A stretch of 5,430 bases of DNA from Acidobacteriota bacterium (GTDB lineage: Bacteria; Acidobacteriota; Terriglobia; Terriglobales; Acidobacteriaceae): contig JAJXXG010000415.1 of NCBI GenBank assembly GCA_021781255.1, positions 1 to 5,430 on the forward strand. Reading direction: 5' to 3'. The position numbers were made by a program, and so were the translations under genes. Position 1 is the first letter of the stretch, and the number at the start of each line of letters is the position of its first letter. The notes under the pieces are model-generated. The model was given only the letters and a program-made list of their open reading frames with translations. It searched no databases and had not been told where the DNA came from. Below, in pieces: positions 1 to 5,336 of this stretch.

Positions 1-619
1 CTTGTGACGGAGGAATAGGAGCATGCGGAAGGTGGTCCACAACGATGCGCAGGCTGGGCACGCGCTGGGCCACGTTAAGAATGGCGCGGATCAGGCGCGG
101 GTCCGGGTTGGCGCTCTCAAAAACAAGATCCGCCTGCGCCAGTGCCCTCAGTCCATCCACAAACCCCGGCTTGTCGATATCGGCGGCCAGATCACGGCTC
201 CACAGATTGCCGTAGCGAAAGCCGCGAAACAACGGATTCGCGTGCAGCCTGTCCAGATCCGTCAAGTACGACGGCGTACCCGGCACTAGGTCGCCGATGA
301 TGCCCACAATCACCGGATGCCGCTCGGCAACGTTCAGCAGCCATTCATTATCTGTGGCCAGCGGACTTGCTTCCACCGCAACGGCGCCGACAATGCCGAA
401 AGGTGCGCTCAGCGCCTCATACCGTTCCGGCAGAGCAGGCTTGTACAGCGCAGTGTCGTCCTTCGTCGGCCAGGGAACACCGCCGGGCCGATTGGTATCG
501 AAGAGATGAATGTGACCGTCAAGAATCGGCTGGTACCGCGGCAGGGCGGGAGCGACATGTTCCAGCGCGAGCGCGCCTGCGCTGCAGGCTGCCAGTTTCA
601 GTACAGCACGGCGGTGCAT
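1..619 (-). CDS. Tat-exported amidohydrolase / sugar-lactone hydrolase (fuconolactonase-like), 3' end outside window
   Basis: This is an open reading frame of 206 codons read from an ATG at 619 down to the window edge, with no stop reached. Seen: the protein begins MHRRAVLKLAACSAGALAL, a twin-arginine signal (R3-R4 followed by AVLK, a short hydrophobic stretch and an A-P-A at 23-25 as a possible cleavage site). A LAAC at 9-12 resembles a lipobox but lies too close to the arginines to be convincing. The mature part opens with DGHIHLFD (34-41), the HxH motif of the first barrel strand. VEASPLATDNEWLLNVAERH (82-101), FRGFRYG (131-137) and VVDHL (193-197) follow, as in the TIM-barrel amidohydrolase-2 / COG3618 family that includes L-fuconolactonase and 2-pyrone-4,6-dicarboxylate lactonase. 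The start is supported by GGGAGG four bases upstream. The role inferred is periplasmic opening of a sugar lactone or a related hydrolysis. The exact substrate cannot be read from the sequence. The C-terminal barrel half is missing. Confidence 0.85.
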   Translation of the reverse strand, partial: MHRRAVLKLAACSAGALALEHVAPALPRYQPILDGHIHLFDTNRPGGVPWPTKDDTALYKPALPERYEALSAPFGIVGAVAVEASPLATDNEWLLNVAERHPVIVGIIGDLVPGTPSYLTDLDRLHANPLFRGFRYGNLWSRDLAADIDKPGFVDGLRALAQADLVFESANPDPRLIRAILNVAQRVPSLRIVVDHLPHAPIPPSQ

Positions 620-632
620 GAAACCTCCCTTT
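620..632 (-). promoter_or_regulatory. Ribosome binding site of the amidohydrolase
   Basis: On the minus strand AAAGGGAGG lies four bases before the ATG at 619. It is a strong purine-rich Shine-Dalgarno sequence and fixes the start at the twin-arginine signal. Confidence 0.7.
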
Positions 633-882
633 GAGGAAGACAGACGGGAATACTGCGCAAAAACACTATACAGGCCAACATGCATCTTCGGCCCGCACCT
701 GGCCAAAACAGAAGAGGAGCAGGCACATCAGCAGCAGACGTGTCCGGTAGCATCATCGCTGGGCAACCGGCCCGGTGCATCCCCACCTGATTGAAAGCAA
801 GCCAACGTGCGCTCTAGGCATCCCTTGCCCCGCAGCAGAAGAGAAAGTTCCGCGACCGCAGAGCTCACAGGAACCTGCCTTC
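620..882. other. Intergenic gap between dehydrogenase and amidohydrolase
   Basis: These 263 bases separate two minus-strand genes. I see no convincing gene; the small minus-strand frame opposite 598-786 has no family resemblance. A TATAGT on the minus strand (positions 665-670) is a possible -10 element about 45 bases upstream of the amidohydrolase start, but no good -35 accompanies it. No hairpin with a T-run follows the dehydrogenase stop, so read-through into the amidohydrolase is possible. Confidence 0.4.
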
Positions 883-1884
883 TCAGGCGTGGCTTTGTCT
901 TACGCGCAGCAGCATCTTCAGCGTGTCGCCCGGAGCGTCCGCCATGTGATCAAAGGCGTGCTGGCCTTCTTCCAGCGGCATCTCCACAGTCCACGGAGTC
1001 AGGTCAATCTCGCGTGCCCTCAGCAGCGCAAGCGAGCGCTCGAAGTCCACCGGCGTATACGCAAACGACATGGCCACGCGATGCTCCTTGCGAATGCTGG
1101 TGACAAAATCCACTTCGCTTCGCTCCTTGCTCATGCCCAGCAGCACCACAAGGCCGCCCGGACGGCACAGGTCGAATGCCGACTGGCGAGCGGCCGTTGA
1201 GCCCGAAGCATCCAGCACCACATCCAGCCCGTGACCGGCAAAGCGCTGCGCCTCGGCGCATCCTTCCTCGGAGGACACATTCACCGCCAGCGTCGCGCCC
1301 ATGCGGCGCGCCACCTGCAGCCGGACTTCGCTCACATCCTGCACCAGCACCTCGCGAACGCCCAGGCGCAGCGCAATCAGCAGCGCCATGGACCCCATGG
1401 TGCCGCCACCCACAATGCCCATGCGGAAAAACGGCTGCGGCGCGGCAATGCGGAACAGGTGCACAATGTTGGCCAGCGGCTCGGTCATCACCGCCTGCGC
1501 ATCGCTCATCTCTTCCGGAATGTCATAAAGCTGTCCCTCGGGAATTGCGACAAACTCCGCATAGCAACCCTGCACGCGGTCCATCCCCAGCAGGCGCCAG
1601 TTCGCACACAGATTCTGTGCGCCGCTCAGGCACGCCGTGCAACGGCCGCAGCTGATCAACGGATTGGCAACAACACGGCGGCCATCCTGCCGGCGCCCTA
1701 CCAGTTCGTGCCCCATCACCATGGGCGGAATGCGCCGGCGGCTGTGCCCCAGGAATCCTGACATGTCCGAGCCGCAGATACCCGCGGCGGCAATGGCAAT
1801 TTCAACTTCGCCTGCGGCGGCAACCGGCCGCGGCCAGTCCTCCAGTACCACCTGCCGCGGGGCCGTGTAAACCAATGCGCGCAT
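883..1884 (-). CDS. Zinc-dependent medium-chain alcohol/polyol dehydrogenase
   Basis: A 333-residue member of the GroES-like medium-chain dehydrogenase superfamily, related to the sorbitol, threonine and galactitol-phosphate dehydrogenases. It is expected to oxidise a secondary hydroxyl of a polyol or sugar derivative using NAD+ in the cytoplasm. Seen: catalytic zinc ligands C37 (in GICGSD), H59-E60 (GHEL) and E135 (TEP); a complete four-cysteine structural zinc lobe, C79-x2-C82-x2-C85-x7-C93; and a Rossmann loop GGGTMG (159-164). D183 at the end of the second strand (VLVQD) favours NAD over NADP. The reading frame is open further upstream to 2040, but I chose the ATG at 1884. The sequence MRALVY is the usual family N-terminus, it has GAGGGAGAAGGGA directly upstream, and the 52 extra residues resemble nothing. 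The length fits the family (about 330-350). The neighbour downstream is a lactonase-like hydrolase, which hints at oxidative sugar catabolism. The substrate is unknown. Confidence 0.9.
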   Translation of the reverse strand: MRALVYTAPRQVVLEDWPRPVAAAGEVEIAIAAAGICGSDMSGFLGHSRRRIPPMVMGHELVGRRQDGRRVVANPLISCGRCTACLSGAQNLCANWRLLGMDRVQGCYAEFVAIPEGQLYDIPEEMSDAQAVMTEPLANIVHLFRIAAPQPFFRMGIVGGGTMGSMALLIALRLGVREVLVQDVSEVRLQVARRMGATLAVNVSSEEGCAEAQRFAGHGLDVVLDASGSTAARQSAFDLCRPGGLVVLLGMSKERSEVDFVTSIRKEHRVAMSFAYTPVDFERSLALLRAREIDLTPWTVEMPLEEGQHAFDHMADAPGDTLKMLLRVRQSHA

Positions 1885-1990
1885 TCCCTTCTCCCTCATC
1901 GAACTGTCGCAGTCCCGCTGCGAAGACTTGCGAACTTCATTGCCCATCCCTGTGGCTCGCCCCTGCCGGCGCGAGGCATGCAAGGCTCTC

Positions 1991-2010
1991 CTCCAGAGTA
2001 CGCTCTGGAG
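1991..2010. repeat. Perfect inverted repeat, possible operator of the dehydrogenase
   Basis: CTCCAGAG, then TACG, then CTCTGGAG: two perfect 8-base arms with a 4-base centre. No T-run flanks it on either strand, so it does not look like an intrinsic terminator. It lies 107-126 bases upstream of the dehydrogenase start, a position suited to a dimeric regulator site or a leader hairpin. Function is inferred. Confidence 0.45.
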
Positions 2011-2141
2011 TGCGCCGCCCCGAGTACCTCGCGTGGTCAATAGGCCTGCAGTCTATGCCCGCATACAACCCGGAACCCGAATTCAACATCCTTTAGCGGA
2101 GGAGCATCCGGGGACATCCATTCCGACCACGATTGCCAATC

Positions 2142-2163
2142 TTGACATACTGGCTTGACATAC
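2142..2163. repeat. Tandem TTGACATAC direct repeat
   Basis: TTGACATAC occurs at 2142-2150 and again at 2155-2163, a 13-base period (the copies are identical over ten bases if the leading C is included). TTGACA is the consensus -35 hexamer, but neither copy has a matching -10 at 16-18 bases on the plus strand. The repeat may be a regulator-binding site, or an accidental duplication. It is about 115-137 bases upstream of the TauE/SafE start. Confidence 0.35.
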
Positions 2164-2243
2164 GGGAAGAGCAGCATCTGCCGGCAACACTCGATGCGCA
2201 CCGGCGCAAGCCGCCATCACAGCGAAGCCCTCTGCCCGGACGG

Positions 2244-2249
2244 TATACT
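2244..2249 (+). promoter_or_regulatory. Putative -10 element of the TauE/SafE-DUF1634 pair
   Basis: TATACT matches TATAAT at five of six positions and ends 29 bases before the ATG at 2279. That would give a leader of roughly 20-25 bases holding the AGGA at 2263-2266. No recognisable -35 hexamer is seen at the expected distance, so this is a weak-to-moderate call. Confidence 0.35.
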
Positions 2250-2278
2250 ACTGTGTTTCAGCAGGAAAATTTGCACGG

Positions 2279-3118
2279 ATGACAACACTCTCGTTCACGC
2301 TTGTAGTCTGGACGGTCGCGACGGTTGCGGGCTTTCTTGGCGCACTCACCGGGCTCGGCGGCGGAGTCGTCGTCGTCCCGGTACTCACCCTCGCGCTCGG
2401 CGTCGATATCAAATACGCAATCGGCGCCTCGCTCGTCTCCGTCATTGCCACCTCGTCCGGAGCCGCGGCGGCCTATGTCCGCGAAGGCTACTCCAACATC
2501 CGCATCGGCATGCTGCTGGAGATCGCCACCACCATCGGCGCCATCCTCGGCGCCTACCTCGCCGGATTCACCAGCACCCACATCATCGCCATCATCTTCG
2601 GCCTCGTCCTCATCCAGTCCGCCTACCAGTCCCTGCGGAACTCCGCGCCGGAGGCGGATCACCCCACGCTCTCTGACCGCCTGGGCACAATCTTCAAGCT
2701 GGGCGGCGACTACCCGCTCGGCGGCAAACGCCAGGAATATGGCGTGCAGAATGTTCCCGCCGGCTTCGGCCTCATGTTCGGCGCCGGCGCGCTCTCCGGA
2801 CTGCTCGGCATCGGCTCGGGAGCCGTCAAAGTCATCGCCATGGACCGCGCCATGAAGATCCCCTTCAAGGTCTCCACCACCACCAGCAACTTCATGATCG
2901 GAGTCACCGCAGCCGCCAGCGCGGGCGTCTACCTCAGCCGCGGATATATTGACCCACGCGTCTCCATGCCGGTCATGCTCGGCGTGCTTGCCGGCGCGTT
3001 TCTCGGCACCAAGGTCCTGGTGCGCGTCAACGTCCGCACGCTGCGCGTGGTCTTCGGCAGCGTCGTCCTGCTGCTTGCCATCGAAATGATCGTGAATGGA
3101 ATCCTGGGGAAGATCTAA
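2279..3118 (+). CDS. TauE/SafE (TSUP) family membrane transporter
   Basis: A 279-residue polytopic inner-membrane protein of the TSUP/TauE-SafE family (formerly DUF81). Characterised members export sulfite, sulfoacetate or related organosulfur anions; the substrate here is not known. Seen: the two-fold internal repeat typical of the family. The first half has GALTGLGGGVVVVPVL (21-36) and the second half GALSGLLGIGSGAVKVIAM (170-188) followed by KVSTTTSNFMIGVTAAAS (197-214). Hydrophobic stretches lie near 5-40, 49-66, 77-97, 101-117, 162-187, 203-220, 228-248 and 254-276. A hydrophilic linker (about 119-160) joins the halves, longer than I would expect for a minimal member. The length fits the family. 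The ATG at 2279 has only a weak AGGA 12 bases upstream, but the N-terminus enters directly into the first helix as expected. The DUF1634 gene starts five bases after the stop, so the two are almost surely co-transcribed. Confidence 0.9.
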   Translation: MTTLSFTLVVWTVATVAGFLGALTGLGGGVVVVPVLTLALGVDIKYAIGASLVSVIATSSGAAAAYVREGYSNIRIGMLLEIATTIGAILGAYLAGFTSTHIIAIIFGLVLIQSAYQSLRNSAPEADHPTLSDRLGTIFKLGGDYPLGGKRQEYGVQNVPAGFGLMFGAGALSGLLGIGSGAVKVIAMDRAMKIPFKVSTTTSNFMIGVTAAASAGVYLSRGYIDPRVSMPVMLGVLAGAFLGTKVLVRVNVRTLRVVFGSVVLLLAIEMIVNGILGKI

Positions 3119-3123
3119 CAGCC

Positions 3124-3489
3124 ATGACTGACCAGCGCCTTGAGACCCTCATCGGAAACCTGCTGCGAGCCGGCGTACTGCTGGCGGCAGCCATCGTGCT
3201 CGGCGGCGGCGTTCTGTTCCTGCTCCAGCACGGAGCAGACAAAGCCGCGTATCACACCTTTGCTGCCGGCGGCAGCGATACGCGCACGCTTGCAGGCATC
3301 TTCCATTCCGCCTCGCGCCTGCAGAGCGAAGGACTTATCCAGCTCGGCCTTCTGCTGCTCATCGCAACACCCGTGGCGCGTGTCGTGCTCGCGGTGGCTG
3401 GCTTTGCATTGGAGCGCGACCGGATGTACGTCGTCATCAGCACGCTGGTGCTGGCGATTCTTGTGTTCAGCCTGCTGCATGCCACTTAG
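3124..3489 (+). CDS. DUF1634 family small membrane protein
   Basis: A 121-residue protein with three predicted membrane helices (about 14-35, 70-94 and 102-119). Between helices 1 and 2 is a polar segment of some 35 residues (36-69), and a charged ERDR follows helix 2 (97-100). The segment LGLLLLIATPVARV (74-87) and the ERDRMYV after it are, from memory, hallmarks of the DUF1634 family. From memory that family is often encoded beside TauE/SafE transporters, as here. Its biochemical role is unknown; an accessory or regulatory subunit of the transporter is a reasonable inference. It starts five bases after the transporter stop with no strong ribosome site of its own (GGGGA is 13 bases upstream), which suggests translational coupling. 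The next gene is convergent, so this is the last gene of the unit. Confidence 0.8.
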   Translation: MTDQRLETLIGNLLRAGVLLAAAIVLGGGVLFLLQHGADKAAYHTFAAGGSDTRTLAGIFHSASRLQSEGLIQLGLLLLIATPVARVVLAVAGFALERDRMYVVISTLVLAILVFSLLHAT

Positions 3490-3533
3490 GCCGTCCACGT
3501 CGCAGCAGGCCGGCACTTCCCGCTAGCCGGGGC
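3490..3533. other. Short convergent gap, no clear terminator
   Basis: Only 44 bases separate the DUF1634 stop from the KdsC stop on the other strand. A weak CCGGC/GCCGG pairing with an 11-base loop is present, but without a T-run. Transcription from both sides may overlap here. Confidence 0.3.
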
Positions 3534-4199
3534 TTATCCCAGATCGCCGCCCTTGCCAATATCCATCGAAGGGGAGATCGGGTTGCTCTCGTCGATATAT
3601 GCCTCGATGACCTGGTTCAGCAGGCCCTTTGCCTCCAGGATGAACTCCACTGCATCGCGCGCCGCGCCATAGCCGCCCGCGTTCGGCGTTACGTAGTGCG
3701 CCTCCGCCTTCACCTGCTCGCGAGCGTTTGCCACCGCAACTGCAAAACCGCACTCGCGCATCACCGGCAAATCGATCACGTCGTCGCCCACGTAGGCAAT
3801 CTCGTCAAGCGTCACGCCTTCCTTCTCCATGATCTCGCGCACCGGCTTCATCTTGAAGGCCTGGCCCATGTAGACGTACTCCAGCTTCAGATCGCGCGCG
3901 CGCGTCGCCACGGTCTCGCTGATGCGCTTGGTGATGATGCCGCACTTCATGCCGCCCAGCCGCGCCAGCGAAATCGCCGTGCCGTCATGCGCGCTGTAGC
4001 CCTTGGCTTCCATCATCGTGGCGGAGTGAACGCCAAACCCAATCTCGCCCGCATGCTGCGAAAGATCCGCCTGCGTGCCGGCGCGAGCGCCCGGTCCGGG
4101 AGCGGGAACAAGCCAGATGGTTCCGTCCGTCAGAACACCATCCACATCAAACAACACAACCTTGATCTTGCGTGCACGATCTCTTGCGTCAATGGCCAT
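3534..4199 (-). CDS. kdsC: KdsC-type HAD phosphatase (3-deoxy-D-manno-octulosonate 8-phosphate phosphatase)
   Basis: A 221-residue HAD-superfamily phosphatase of the KdsC/YrbI type. This family removes phosphate from Kdo 8-phosphate in the cytoplasm, a step in making the Kdo of lipopolysaccharide. Seen: motif I DVDGVLTDG (18-26) with nucleophile D18 and acid/base D20; HDG (71-73), the conserved DG after the flap; motif II GIITKRISE (87-95) with T90, where most homologues read TGR; K118 as the likely motif III lysine; and motif IV GDDVIDLPVM (138-147) with D139, D140 and D143. AVANAREQVKAEAHYVT (155-171) and GGYGAARDAVEFIL (175-188) are typical of the C-terminal half. Oddities: the stretch between motif I and the DG is about 45 residues, roughly twice the usual length, and a tail of about 25 residues follows the last helix. 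The family usually has about 170-190 residues. KdsC is inferred; a related YrbI-type sugar-phosphate phosphatase is possible. Confidence 0.85.
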   Translation of the reverse strand: MAIDARDRARKIKVVLFDVDGVLTDGTIWLVPAPGPGARAGTQADLSQHAGEIGFGVHSATMMEAKGYSAHDGTAISLARLGGMKCGIITKRISETVATRARDLKLEYVYMGQAFKMKPVREIMEKEGVTLDEIAYVGDDVIDLPVMRECGFAVAVANAREQVKAEAHYVTPNAGGYGAARDAVEFILEAKGLLNQVIEAYIDESNPISPSMDIGKGGDLG

Positions 4200-4205
4200 A
4201 CCCTG

Positions 4206-4211
4206 ATTCTA
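4206..4211 (-). promoter_or_regulatory. Putative -10 element giving a leaderless kdsC transcript
   Basis: On the minus strand TAGAAT (one mismatch to TATAAT) ends only six bases before the kdsC ATG. Transcription would therefore start at or next to the A of the start codon. No proper Shine-Dalgarno sequence is seen at normal spacing before this ATG, which agrees with leaderless expression. TTTTGC 16 bases further upstream is a poor -35. This is inference from spacing alone. Confidence 0.4.
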
Positions 4212-4213
4212 CC

Positions 4214-4230
4214 TGCTCCCATGCGGAGCA
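4214..4230. repeat. Inverted repeat upstream of kdsC
   Basis: TGCTCC, CATGC, GGAGCA: six-base perfect arms around a five-base centre. It sits immediately upstream of the putative kdsC -10 element, inside the spacer region, so it could be a repressor or activator site. It could also be a chance palindrome. Confidence 0.35.
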
Positions 4231-4301
4231 AAATCCGCGGAAAGAAGAGCACGCGCCAGCCTCGCTGAATTTGTCGCTGTGCACCAACCGTCAGGCCTTC
4301 T

Positions 4302-4307
4302 TATAAT
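4302..4307 (+). promoter_or_regulatory. Putative -10 element of the dienelactone hydrolase gene
   Basis: A perfect TATAAT lies 94 bases before the ATG at 4402. The best -35 at acceptable spacing is TGTGCA (4278-4283, 18-base spacer), which matches only three positions. The predicted transcript would carry a leader of about 85-90 bases. The core TTATAA is palindromic, so it could also serve the opposite strand. Confidence 0.45.
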
Positions 4308-4390
4308 GAGTTGGCTGCGAGTCGGCCGGCTGCAACCGTCCCCACTCCGCAGGCTCCGCCGCTTCCCCGCCGTGGCACATCCCCGTTTGT

Positions 4391-4401
4391 CGAGGTCGCT
4401 T
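4391..4401 (+). promoter_or_regulatory. Ribosome binding site deciding the hydrolase start
   Basis: GAGGT at 4392-4396, five bases before the ATG at 4402, is a well-placed Shine-Dalgarno sequence. It selects the start that yields a clean signal peptide over the in-frame ATG at 4279, which would add 41 arginine-rich residues in front of it. Confidence 0.7.
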
Positions 4402-5154
4402 ATGAAAGCCGCACGTCTGGTTGTCCTTGCCGGTCTTCTGTTGTCGGGCCTGCTGCCCGCCCGCATCCATGCCCAGCAGGCTGTTACCTTCCCCAGTGGA
4501 ACCGCCACAGGCGAAGGCGCTCTCTATCTTCCCTCCACGCCCGGACCGCACCCCGCGCTTGTGCTCGTCCACGAGTGGTGGGGCCTGAACGACTGGATCA
4601 AGCAGGAAGCCGCGGGCTACGCGGCGCAGGGTTATGTCGCCCTCGCCGTCGATCTCTATCACGGCAAGGTCGCGCAGGATCCTGAGACCGCCCACGAGCT
4701 CTCGCGCGGTCTGCCCCAGGATCAGGGCGTGCGCGATCTGGTCGCCGGATTCCGCTACCTGCAAAGCCGCAAAGATGTCCAGCCCAGTCGCATCGGCGCC
4801 GTTGGCTGGTGCATGGGCGGCGGCTACGCGCTGCAGCTCGCCATCGCCGAGCCACAGCTCAAGGCCGTCGCTATCAACTATGGAGCGCTCGCCACCGACA
4901 CGGCCGCGCTCGAAAAGATCCACGCCGCGGTCCTGGGCAACTTTGGCGGCAAGGATCAGGGCATCCCTCCCGACGCGGTGCATGCCTTTCAGGCCGCCAT
5001 GCAGTCCATCGGCAAGCCCGTAGACGCAAAGATCTATCCCGACGCCGGCCACGCCTTCGAGAATCCAAACAACAAGATGGGCTACCGTGCCGCCGACGCC
5101 GCCGACGCGCTCGGCCGCATCGATCACTTCCTCGCCACGCACCTCAAGCAGTAA
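4402..5154 (+). CDS. Exported dienelactone hydrolase family protein
   Basis: A 250-residue alpha/beta hydrolase of the dienelactone hydrolase family, whose founding member opens the lactone ring in chlorocatechol degradation. Many relatives act on other esters or lactones. Seen: an N-terminal signal peptide MKAARLVVLAGLLLSGLLPA with a likely cleavage after IHA (22-24), then HEWWGLN (57-63) with the family glutamate E58. GWCMGGG (135-141) carries nucleophile C137, GGKDQGIP (182-189) the acid D185, and AGHAFEN (215-221) the base H217. This is a complete Cys-Asp-His triad with the supporting Glu. The mature length of about 226 residues fits the family. Unusually for a family best known from cytosolic enzymes, it appears exported to the periplasm, where the Cys nucleophile would meet a more oxidising environment. 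It is divergent from kdsC with no evident functional link. The substrate is unknown. Confidence 0.9.
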   Translation: MKAARLVVLAGLLLSGLLPARIHAQQAVTFPSGTATGEGALYLPSTPGPHPALVLVHEWWGLNDWIKQEAAGYAAQGYVALAVDLYHGKVAQDPETAHELSRGLPQDQGVRDLVAGFRYLQSRKDVQPSRIGAVGWCMGGGYALQLAIAEPQLKAVAINYGALATDTAALEKIHAAVLGNFGGKDQGIPPDAVHAFQAAMQSIGKPVDAKIYPDAGHAFENPNNKMGYRAADAADALGRIDHFLATHLKQ

Positions 5155-5186
5155 AGCATCCTCTCCAAGTGGCGTAACCACGCGTG

Positions 5187-5216
5187 CTGCGGTAGTTGCT
5201 CAAGTAACTACCGCAG
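5187..5216. repeat. Perfect 11-bp hairpin downstream of the hydrolase gene
   Basis: CTGCGGTAGTT, an eight-base loop (GCTCAAGT) and AACTACCGCAG form a perfect 11-base-pair stem, beginning 33 bases after the stop. No T-run follows on either strand, so it is not a standard intrinsic terminator. It may act as a 3' end-stabilising hairpin, a terminator without a U-tract, or an operator for the XRE gene 120 bases further on. Confidence 0.6.
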
Positions 5217-5261
5217 AATCAAGGCGCAAGAATAATGCTTGCTTTCAGCACCGGGGCATGT

Positions 5262-5284
5262 TAACTCTTAAGCCAATAACTCTT
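5262..5284. repeat. TAACTCTT direct repeat upstream of the XRE gene
   Basis: TAACTCTT occurs at 5262-5269 and 5277-5284, a 15-base period, in an AT-richer patch of an otherwise GC-rich region about 50-75 bases upstream of the regulator start. The position suits a promoter or autoregulatory site. No clear -35/-10 pair was found. Confidence 0.3.
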
Positions 5285-5336
5285 TGGTGAGTGGCGAGCA
5301 GGTAACCCAAAAGCCCGCTCCAGATTGGACTCTCCC

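Larger units (their letters stand above)
1885..2278. other. Divergent intergenic region with repeats and promoter-like elements
   Basis: These 394 bases separate the dehydrogenase (minus) from the TauE/SafE gene (plus), so both must be controlled from here. I see no gene: the short open frames have no family-like sequence and no good ribosome sites. The stretch holds a perfect inverted repeat (1991-2010), a tandem TTGACATAC repeat (2142-2163) and a TATACT hexamer (2244-2249), each listed separately. No convincing -35/-10 pair was found for the dehydrogenase. Confidence 0.5.

Noticed and set aside
585..596. LAAC lipobox in the amidohydrolase signal (residues 9-12)
   Set aside because: Only a few residues separate the twin arginines from the cysteine, too short a hydrophobic core for a lipoprotein signal; an AxA cleavage site at 23-25 fits better.
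1231..1761. Plus-strand open frame of 176 codons opposite the dehydrogenase
   Set aside because: It is antisense to an enzyme with intact zinc and cofactor motifs; its His/Ala/Arg-rich product resembles no family I know.
1885..2040. 52-residue N-terminal extension of the dehydrogenase
   Set aside because: The extension is arginine-rich and unlike the family; the ATG at 1884 has a good ribosome site and yields the standard MRALVY start.
2258..2662. Minus-strand acidic open frame opposite the TauE/SafE gene
   Set aside because: Its Asp/Gly/Glu-rich low-complexity product is what the antisense of a C-ending-codon membrane gene produces.
3115..3516. Minus-strand open frame of 133 codons opposite DUF1634
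   Set aside because: It is antisense to a recognisable membrane protein, has no motif and overlaps the flanking gene boundaries.
3501..3531. CCGGC/GCCGG pairing as a bidirectional terminator
   Set aside because: The stem is only five base pairs with an 11-base loop and no T-run on either strand.
4279..4401. 41-residue N-terminal extension of the dienelactone hydrolase
   Set aside because: It would place a basic segment before a clean signal peptide. The putative -10 at 4302-4307 lies inside it, and the GAGGT before 4402 supports the shorter form.
4291..5181. Long minus-strand open frame (296 codons) opposite the dienelactone hydrolase
   Set aside because: It mirrors a gene with a complete catalytic motif set, signal peptide and ribosome site. 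The antisense protein has no recognisable motif, and such frames are common opposite GC-rich genes.
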